DNA of 64,000 nt. It comes from Acidimicrobiales bacterium (lineage in GTDB: Bacteria; Actinomycetota; Acidimicrobiia; Acidimicrobiales; Acidimicrobilacustridaceae). Numbering within the stretch: the first letter of the stretch is position 1; every line of letters starts with the position of its first letter. Below are positions 59,103-64,000 of this stretch, piece after piece. Location: assembly GCA_018401565.1 (NCBI GenBank), contig JAGYKS010000025.1, positions 372,001 through 436,000 of the forward strand, read 5' to 3'. Made by a program: the position numbers and the translations under genes. The notes under the pieces were generated by a model, which saw nothing but the letters and a program-made list of their open reading frames with translations, did no database searches and was not told the DNA's origin.

Positions 59103-60181
59103 ACGTGGAACCGAGCAACATCACGGTTAGGGAATTGGCTGAGGGCTATGAGGACCGGAACGAAGAAGGCGTCGTCGGCTACTCGGGTCGTCTGGACGTC
59201 CGGCCGCCCTATCAGCGTGAGTTCGTCTACAAAGACGAGCAGCGCGACGCCGTAATCAACTCGGTCATCAACGGCTTCCCGCTAAACGTCATGTATTGGG
59301 CGGTCCGCGACGACGGCAACTTTGAAATTATTGACGGCCAGCAGCGAACCATTTCCATCTGCCAGTACATCAACGGCGACTTCTCCTTTGAGGGCCGGTA
59401 CTTCCACAATCTGCAGGCTGATGAGAAAGAGACGATTCTCAGCTACATGTTGAACGTCTACCGCTGTTCGGGAACCGACAGCGAGAAGCTCGCATGGTTC
59501 CGCACCATCAACATCGCGGGTGAGAAGTTGACGGACCAGGAGCTGCGTAACGCTGTGTACGCGGGGCCGTGGCTTTCGGCTGCGAAGCCGATTTTCAGCA
59601 AGACGAACTGTGTTGCAGCCAAGTTGGGCGGTGATTACCTGACGGGCGACCCGAAACGGCAGAAGTACCTGGAAACGGTCATCAGCTGGATTAGTGACGG
59701 GGACATTGAGGGCTACATGGGCGCTCATCAGCATGACCCGAACGCCAACACAGAGTGGCTTTACTTCCAATCCGTCATTGCCTGGGTGAGGGCGACTTTC
59801 CCAAACTACCGAAAGCCGATGGAGAACGTCGCGTGGGGTCCGCTCCACAACACCTTCAAGGACAAGCCCCAGAACGCCGCAGAGCTTGAAACCGAGGTTG
59901 CTCGCCTGATGAAAGACGAGGACGTCACGAGCAAGAGAGGCATCTACCCGTACTTGCTTAGCGGCGAGGAGCGCCATCTGAGCATCCGTGCCTTCTCCGA
60001 AAATCACAAACTGGAGGCCTATGGAAGGCAAGAAGGCATCTGCGTGAAGTGTAAGAAGCACTTTGAGATTGAGGAAATGGAGGCTGACCACATCACGCCG
60101 TGGAGCCAAGGCGGCCCCACGACGACGGAGAACTGCCAACTGCTGTGCAAGGACGACAACCGCCGAAAGAGCGACGTATGA
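59099..60181 (+). CDS. DUF262-HNH endonuclease, probable restriction component
   Basis: A 360-residue intact protein. N-terminal DUF262 (ParB-like NTPase fold): PPYQREFVYKDEQRDAVINSVINGFPLN and the diagnostic FEIIDGQQRTISI (DGQQR at residues 79-83). A C-terminal HNH domain has CxxC at about 315-318, EADHITPWSQGG with Asp-His at 330-331, and NCQLLCKDDNRRKS, so it is a zinc-stabilised classical HNH and not the DUF1524 fused to DUF262 in GmrSD or BrxU. It is coupled to the methyltransferase upstream and the GIY-YIG gene downstream by 4-bp overlaps. I infer DNA restriction with NTP-dependent control. Confidence 0.88.
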   Translation: MNVEPSNITVRELAEGYEDRNEEGVVGYSGRLDVRPPYQREFVYKDEQRDAVINSVINGFPLNVMYWAVRDDGNFEIIDGQQRTISICQYINGDFSFEGRYFHNLQADEKETILSYMLNVYRCSGTDSEKLAWFRTINIAGEKLTDQELRNAVYAGPWLSAAKPIFSKTNCVAAKLGGDYLTGDPKRQKYLETVISWISDGDIEGYMGAHQHDPNANTEWLYFQSVIAWVRATFPNYRKPMENVAWGPLHNTFKDKPQNAAELETEVARLMKDEDVTSKRGIYPYLLSGEERHLSIRAFSENHKLEAYGRQEGICVKCKKHFEIEEMEADHITPWSQGGPTTTENCQLLCKDDNRRKSDV

Positions 60182-60952
60182 CCACGCTGACCCCTGAGGT
60201 GCGTGAGGAGCTGGCTGAGGCGCTCGGCAACAACGAGCGCCAACTGGGGGTTGTGTATTCCCTGATGGCGGCCGGAGCCACGACCAACAAGGAACTCGTG
60301 GAGGGCGGTGCAACGGGCGGACCTGGTGCTGCAGCCAATCTGCGGGTTGCTGTTCGGGCGGTCTTGGACGAGAAACTGCCCACGGGCCCGACGGTTGCGT
60401 TGATGGCGGGGCGCAGCGTTGGCGGGGTTCTGCGTGACAACCCTGACCTGAGTGATGCGGCGCTCGTGGCTACCTGCTTGACCTGCGGGGGCGGCTGGAT
60501 GCGATTGCGACTGACTCTGCTGCCATTGAACATGAGGACGAGACGTTGGAGCAGGCCTCCAAAGTGCTGGAGAAGTCCTTGGAGCAGCTGCCTGGGGTGT
60601 ACGTGTACACGCTTCCCACCTACTACCGGGCGGTTCAACGCACTGACCCAGACCGCTACTTCTTCAAGGTCGGCAAGAGCGACCGTGCTGCTGGCGTTCG
60701 GGTTGGTGAGCAGATGCGGGCAACGGGCTTGCCGGAGGACCCTTGGATTGCTCGGGTGTACCGCCATCCCACTCGGATGCCCAAAGACGTGGAAAGCGAG
60801 TTCCATTGTCTGCTGGAAGCAGCCGGTCACACCTCGGGCGGCGGCTCAGACCGGGACGGGAGTGGTACACCACCAATCTGGAGTTCTTGGACGCTATCGC
60901 TGGGGTGTTGGGCTGCGAGATTGAGGCCAACGACCCGCCTGACGACGACTGA
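60178..60952 (+). CDS. GIY-YIG (T5orf172-type) nuclease-like protein (two frameshifts)
   Basis: Third gene of the cassette, with its ATG at 60178 overlapping the previous stop (ATGA). An N-terminal helical domain of about 100 residues (TPEVREELAEALGNNERQLGVVYSLMAAG) precedes, after a shift near 60470, LEQLPGVYVYTLP and YFFKVGKSDRAAGVRVGEQMRATGLPEDPWIARVYRHPTRMPKDVESEFHCLLEAAGH. A shift near 60850 gives REWYTTNLEFLDAI. GVYVY/FFKVG are the GIY and YIG elements, with Arg (RVGEQMR) and Glu (ESEFH) in the usual places. T5orf172 proteins may cut or nick DNA. Its role in this cassette is unknown. Confidence 0.82.
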
Positions 60953-60987
60953 AGCCGGTAAAGCCTTAGATTCCGGGGTTTCCGGGT

Positions 60988-61154
60988 GCTGAATGAAAAG
61001 CCGAATAACGCTGAATAATCGTCCCCAGCACTCCCCAGTTCCCGCGCCACCATTGCGGTTCCGACTTAGGTAGTTACCCCACAAACAGGTAAATACCTAA
61101 ATCCAAGGTTTTACCTACCGAAGTCCCCGTTGGCGTGTCGCTGGCGGGGACTTT
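60988..61154 (+). repeat. Junction unit copy 1 (R2 + 57 bp + R1)
   Basis: A 34-bp R2 (60988-61021; gctgaatgaaaagccgaata... ending ctgaataatcg), 57 bp spacer, then R1 (61079-61154). The same order and spacing recur at 61696-61729/61787. The spacer has gacttaggtagt, which with tacctaccgaagt in R1 forms an outer inverted repeat around the inner AGGTA-N2-TACCT dyad. Confidence 0.85.
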
Positions 61155-61155
61155 C

Positions 61156-61700
61156 ATGTTCCTGGCCCCGCCTACGTATGGCGGTACCGTCGTGGTGGTG
61201 ACACCCGAGGATGTGGTTGCTGCTCTCACGGCGAGGTTCGCCGGGCTCTGCCCCAAGGCAAGTTGGGGCGAGACGTCGCTGTTCTACAACCCCGATGGTT
61301 TGCTCCCCAACGGTGTCTACTTTGCCACCATCAAGGAACATGACGGCGCCAACGACTCGGCGTCACAGCTCTGACCGCCCTGGCGTGTTCCGGGTGGCGC
61401 TGGGCCTGCCTCGTGCACGTTACGAGCAACTGTTCGGCGACCGGCCAGCACGGCCGCCCAAGGGCGGGGTTGTGGCGATCAAGCATGACTTCACGGCCAC
61501 CGAACGTTCTGATACCCCACCCTGTCTACGCATGGATGGGGTGGGTGCAGGTGCTGTCGCCATCGAAGGAAATCTTTACCGGGATGCAGCCACTGTTCAC
61601 CGAGGCTTACGACGCGCGCCAGCTGCAGGTAGTACAACGTGCAGGCTGCCAAGCGCTCGAGGGCCGCTGGTGGACTGTGATCAGGTTCGCTGGGCGCTGA
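61156..61700 (+). pseudogene. DUF6194-type gene, decayed copy A
   Basis: Starts MFLAPPTYGGTVVVVTPEDVVAALTARFAGL at 61156 and follows the intact copy B closely: KASWGETSLFYNPDGLLPNGVYFATIKE, RPGVFRVALGLPRARYEQLFG. One extra base near 61366 (cagctctga against cagcttgac in copy B) stops the frame; a second extra base lies near 61504 and the 3' end is rearranged. Substitutions relative to B show true divergence, so this is a decaying paralogue and not only sequence error. The family function is unknown. Confidence 0.75.
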
Positions 61701-61729
61701 ATGGTAAGCCGAATAACGCTGAATAATCG
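61696..61729 (+). repeat. R2 copy 2
   Basis: Same 34-bp sequence as 60988-61021 with a few differences (gctgaatggtaagccgaata...). It overlaps the end of DUF6194 copy A and is followed at the same 57-bp distance by the R1 that was split by the IS481 element. Confidence 0.85.
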
Positions 61730-61809
61730 CTCTCGGCACCCCGCAGAACCCGCGCCACCGCTGGCGTTCGGACTTAGGTAGTAACCCCACTCACAGGTAC
61801 ATACCTAGA

Positions 61810-62894
61810 TGTACCCGGCCATCAGGTTGGTGACGGTAGTCGGCTGATTGGCGGTTGACCGTTGAGGGCGCTGTGGCGTCGTTGAGTGTTGTAGGTCTCG
61901 AGCCATGGCGCCAGAGCGGCGGTGCGTTCGTCGTTGGTGTGGAACACCTGGTGGTAGGCCCATTCGGTCTGCAGGGTGCGGTTGAATCGCTCGACCTTGC
62001 CGTTTTGCCATGGGCAGTGCGGCTTGATCGTGATGTGGGTTGTCTTCAACTCTTTGAGGTGCGCAGCGAGGGCGAGGCTTCTGGTGTAGCTCCAGTGGTT
62101 GTCGGTCATGACTGCCTCGATCCGGTTGATGCCATGGGCGGCGAACACGGCAACGGCCCGGGCGAAAAACGCAGCGCACGTCGGGGCTTGTTCGTCGGCA
62201 AGGACTTCGGAGTAGGCGAAGCGGCTGTGGTCGTCGACCATCGAGTGCACGAAATCGAACCCGATCCTGGCCTTCTTTTGGGCGTGGGTCTTGCTCATCT
62301 GACGTCCGTGGGCGCGCCAGCCGCCCCCGTCGGGGATCCGCCCGATTTTCTTGACGTCCATGTGGACCAGCTCGCCAGGCCGGTCGCGTTCGTAGCGAAC
62401 AGCGGTCGTTTTGGAGGCCCGGATTACCTCGCCGGTCATCGGGTCACACGACGCCAACCTGGGCACGTCGTGACGGCGCAGGATCCGTGCGATTGTGCGC
62501 GGTGCAACGCCAAGCTCGGGGCCCAGCCAGTCCTGGCCGCGACGATGCTCGGCTCGAGCAGCAAGCACCACAGCCTCAACCTGCGGTGGCGTCTTGGTCG
62601 GCATCTGATGCGGCCGTGACGAACGGTCGAACAGTCCGGCGTCACCCTCAGCATCAAAACGCTGCAACCACCGGTACACACACTTTCGGGACACACCCAT
62701 GGCTTTGGCCACATGAGCAGGCTTCATGCCCTGGTCGCGAACACGAGAAACGATGAGTCGGCGACCATGCACAGTCAAACGGGCGTTACGGTGGGACACG
62801 AAGACCTCCTGGGATGTGAAGACGGCAATCTCCACAATGCCCCGGAGGTCTTCGCTATCTCAACGGACTGTCACCAACGTCCAGGCCGGGTACA
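61810..62894 (-). mobile_element. Complete IS481-family insertion sequence (1,085 bp)
   Basis: Terminal inverted repeats start TGTACCCGGCC at both ends (left 61810-61836, right 62868-62894), with GTTGGTGAC conserved further in. Flanking target duplication CCTAGA at 61804-61809 and 62895-62900. A single transposase gene fills the element. It interrupts the third R1 repeat. The intact ends and target duplication suggest a recent insertion. Confidence 0.92.
61822..62799 (-). CDS. IS481-family transposase
   Basis: About 325 residues from the GTG at 62799 (SHRNARLTVHGRRLIVSRV), or 337 from 62835. An N-terminal HTH (MKPAHVAKAMGVSRKCVYRWLQRFDAEGDAGLFDRSSRPH) is followed by a DDE core: LVHMDVKKIGRIPDGGGW, VDDHSRFAYSEV, EAVMTDNHWSY and WQNGKVERFNRTLQTEWAY, giving D, D and E in the IS481 order. 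It ends TYNTQRRHSALNGQPPISRL, the family's C-terminal signature. All catalytic residues are present, so the element may be active. Confidence 0.95.
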   Translation of the reverse strand: MSHRNARLTVHGRRLIVSRVRDQGMKPAHVAKAMGVSRKCVYRWLQRFDAEGDAGLFDRSSRPHQMPTKTPPQVEAVVLAARAEHRRGQDWLGPELGVAPRTIARILRRHDVPRLASCDPMTGEVIRASKTTAVRYERDRPGELVHMDVKKIGRIPDGGGWRAHGRQMSKTHAQKKARIGFDFVHSMVDDHSRFAYSEVLADEQAPTCAAFFARAVAVFAAHGINRIEAVMTDNHWSYTRSLALAAHLKELKTTHITIKPHCPWQNGKVERFNRTLQTEWAYHQVFHTNDERTAALAPWLETYNTQRRHSALNGQPPISRLPSPT

Positions 62895-62954
62895 CCTAGA
62901 TCCGGGCATTTGCCTACCGAAGCCCACGTCCGGCAGTTGGTGGCGGGGACTTTC

Positions 62955-63467
62955 ATGTTCCTGGCCCCGCCTACGTATGGCGGTACCGTCGTGGTGGTGA
63001 CACCCGAGGATGTGGTTGCTGCTGTCACGGCGAGGTTCGCCGGGCTCCACCCCAAGGCAAGCTGGGGCGAGACCTCGCTGTTCTACAACCCCGATGGTTT
63101 GCTCCCCAACGGCGTCTACTTTGCCACCATCAAGGAACGTGACGGCGCCAACGACTCGGCGTCACAGCTTGACCGCCCTGGCGTGTTCCGGGTGGCGCTG
63201 GGCCTGCCTCGTGCACGTTACGAGCAACTGTTCGGCGACCGGCCAGCACGGCCACCCAAGGGCGGGGTTGTGGCGATTGAGTATGACTTCACGGCCACCG
63301 ACGTCCTGATGCCCCACCCTGTCTACGCATGGATGGGGTGGGTGCAGGTGCTGTCGCCATCGAAGGAAACGTTTACCGGGATGCAGCCACTGCTCACCGA
63401 GGCCTACGACGCCGCTGCAGGTAAGTACAACGTGCAGGCTGCCAAGCGCTCGAGGGCCGCTGGTTGA
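62955..63467 (+). CDS. DUF6194-type protein, intact copy B
   Basis: A 170-residue protein: TPEDVVAAVTARFAGLHPKASWGETSLFYNPDGLLPNGVYFATIKE, RPGVFRVALGLPRARYEQLFGDRPARPPKGGVV and DVLMPHPVYAWMGWVQVLSPSKETF. This is the DUF6194 pattern, whose function is unknown. The ATG at 62955 follows the R1 repeat directly; a TTG at 62910 would read through part of R1. Its paralogue (copy A) lies on the other side of the IS. The R1 hairpin immediately before the gene suggests it is either read from outside or carries its promoter within the repeat. Confidence 0.82.
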   Translation: MFLAPPTYGGTVVVVTPEDVVAAVTARFAGLHPKASWGETSLFYNPDGLLPNGVYFATIKERDGANDSASQLDRPGVFRVALGLPRARYEQLFGDRPARPPKGGVVAIEYDFTATDVLMPHPVYAWMGWVQVLSPSKETFTGMQPLLTEAYDAAAGKYNVQAAKRSRAAG

Positions 63468-63488
63468 CTGTGATCAGGTTCGCTGGGC

Positions 63489-63522
63489 GCTGAATGGAAT
63501 GCCGAATAACGCTGAATAGTCC
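63489..63522 (+). repeat. R2 copy 3
   Basis: Third copy of the 34-bp sequence (gctgaatggaatgccgaata...ctgaatagtcc), 21 bp after the stop of DUF6194 copy B. No R1 follows, so this may mark the right end of the cassette array. Confidence 0.8.
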
Positions 63523-63655
63523 TCCCCTGCGCCTGGCTTCACCGAGGGAGGGTTGTGGACCTGCGGCAGTCCCGGCCTTGACCACCCGGAGGGCGTGCTG
63601 AAGCAGGCGGTCTTCGGTCCGGTACCCGATCTCGGCGCGATCATGCCGGCACCGC

Positions 63656-64000
63656 TCACGGCCACGCCATGCCCAGAGCTCTGGCCGCCGTACTGAGCTT
63701 CATGACCAGACGGTGCGGCTGGCCGGGAAGCGGTTGAAAGTCGTGGTGTTGGTAGAACGAGCGGGCTGCGTCGTCGATGGCGTCAACGACCACGAGCCTG
63801 CCCCCGACACGACGCCCAGCGACGACGATCACGTCGAGAGCGGCGACGAGGAGCTCCGCACCCAGCCCCTGATTGTGCACCGAGGAGTCGAGGGCGAGTT
63901 TGGCCAGCAGGATCGCCGGGATCTGCTCGGGCGCACCCCGACTGAGGCGCTTTGGTGCCTGTGCCCGGCTGAGCAGGTGGGGTGCAAGGGCGAAGTACCC
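63656..64000 (-). CDS. TacT-like GNAT acetyltransferase toxin (5' end outside the window)
   Basis: The visible C-terminal 114 residues read YFALAPHLLSRAQ, EQIPAILLAKLALDSSVHNQGLGAELLVAAL (acetyl-CoA binding motif NQGLGAEL), LVVVDAIDDAARSFYQHHDFQPLPG and VMKLSTAARALG. This is the layout of TacT/AtaT-type GNAT toxins, which acetylate aminoacyl-tRNA and pair with DUF1778 or RHH antitoxins. The antitoxin would be upstream, beyond 64000. The gene lies just outside the repeat-bounded array. Confidence 0.82.
   Translation of the reverse strand, partial: GYFALAPHLLSRAQAPKRLSRGAPEQIPAILLAKLALDSSVHNQGLGAELLVAALDVIVVAGRRVGGRLVVVDAIDDAARSFYQHHDFQPLPGQPHRLVMKLSTAARALGMAWP

Larger units (their letters stand above)
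61787..62953 (+). repeat. R1 copy 3, interrupted by the IS481 element
   Basis: The left part (61787-61809) ends in cctaga, and the right part resumes with cctaga at 62895. Taking out the IS and one cctaga restores a 76-bp R1 collinear with the other two copies, ending at ggactttcatg upstream of DUF6194 copy B. Confidence 0.8.

Noticed and set aside
54852-63522. Integron cassette array with attC sites
   Set aside because: R1 and R2 do not have attC-type R'' /R' core sites, no IntI-like integrase is present, and R1 begins at a tRNA 3' end, which fits tyrosine-integrase island accretion better.

Overview
The window is very GC-rich (about 70% by eye), uses GTG starts freely, and couples many genes through 4-bp ATGA/GTGA overlaps. 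It encodes mycothiol-type enzymes (an MDMPI-fold protein and a DsbA-like single-Cys oxidoreductase), the MurT/GatD lipid II amidation pair, an ECF B12-type transporter and a CIRCE element. This fits a high-GC actinobacterium. The class Acidimicrobiia is a guess I cannot verify. Most of the window (about 1-54.8 kb) is ordinary chromosomal core; 54.85-63.5 kb is an accessory region behind a tRNA-Ala gene.

Layout. 0-2.5 kb: gatD (cut by the edge), murT and a DUF2236/MpaB-type protein, minus strand. 2.5-7.7 kb: a cobalamin riboswitch, then an SCO2322-like exported protein and the T, A (double ATPase) and S parts of an ECF transporter. 7.7-14.2 kb: UbiB-type kinase, TauE exporter, a membrane-anchored unknown, queE-queC and a sigma-like regulator. 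14.3-19.5 kb: alpha-glucan phosphorylase, a PhnX-like hydrolase with its partner FAD oxidoreductase (aminophosphonate catabolism), and a Bcp peroxiredoxin. 19.7-26 kb: ParA pair, glycosyltransferase and methyltransferase, an HTH/nucleotidyltransferase toxin-antitoxin-like pair with a palindromic operator, then GH10 and GH5-like glycosidases. 26-34.4 kb: aldehyde dehydrogenase, MDMPI, DsbA, AAA/DUF234 ATPase, enoyl-CoA hydratase, ABC-F and NfuA-like protein. 34.6-42 kb: dxs, flippase-like membrane protein, lipoprotein, hydrolase, a small XRE/HExxH regulatory cluster and a thioesterase. 42.3-54.7 kb: tldD with two tldE paralogues, SAF and FmdB proteins, galU, moeA, moaA, hipBA, moaC and a membrane protein.

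Accessory region. Immediately after tRNA-Ala(CGC) a 76-bp sequence (R1) recurs three times and a 34-bp sequence (R2) three times, always in the order R1-cargo-R2-57 bp-R1. The cargoes are: (1) a DDE transposase relic, a tyrosine integrase, a small HTH-like protein and a tightly coupled three-gene cassette of EcoRI-family adenine methyltransferase, DUF262-HNH nuclease and GIY-YIG (T5orf172) protein; (2) a decayed DUF6194 gene; (3) an intact DUF6194 paralogue. A complete IS481-family element with 6-bp target duplication sits inside the third R1. A TacT-like GNAT toxin runs off the right edge. The strongest candidate for something new is this repeat-bounded cassette array and its putative defence cargo.

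Two window-wide patterns matter to a reader. First, about twenty genes are interrupted by single-base indels, many at G/C runs and some in genes expected to be essential (dxs, murT), which looks like uncorrected assembly error more than decay. Coordinates of those genes are given as whole loci with the shift sites noted. Second, many unrelated proteins carry in-frame tandem repeats in their linkers, and several genes have short tandem duplications at the stop codon.
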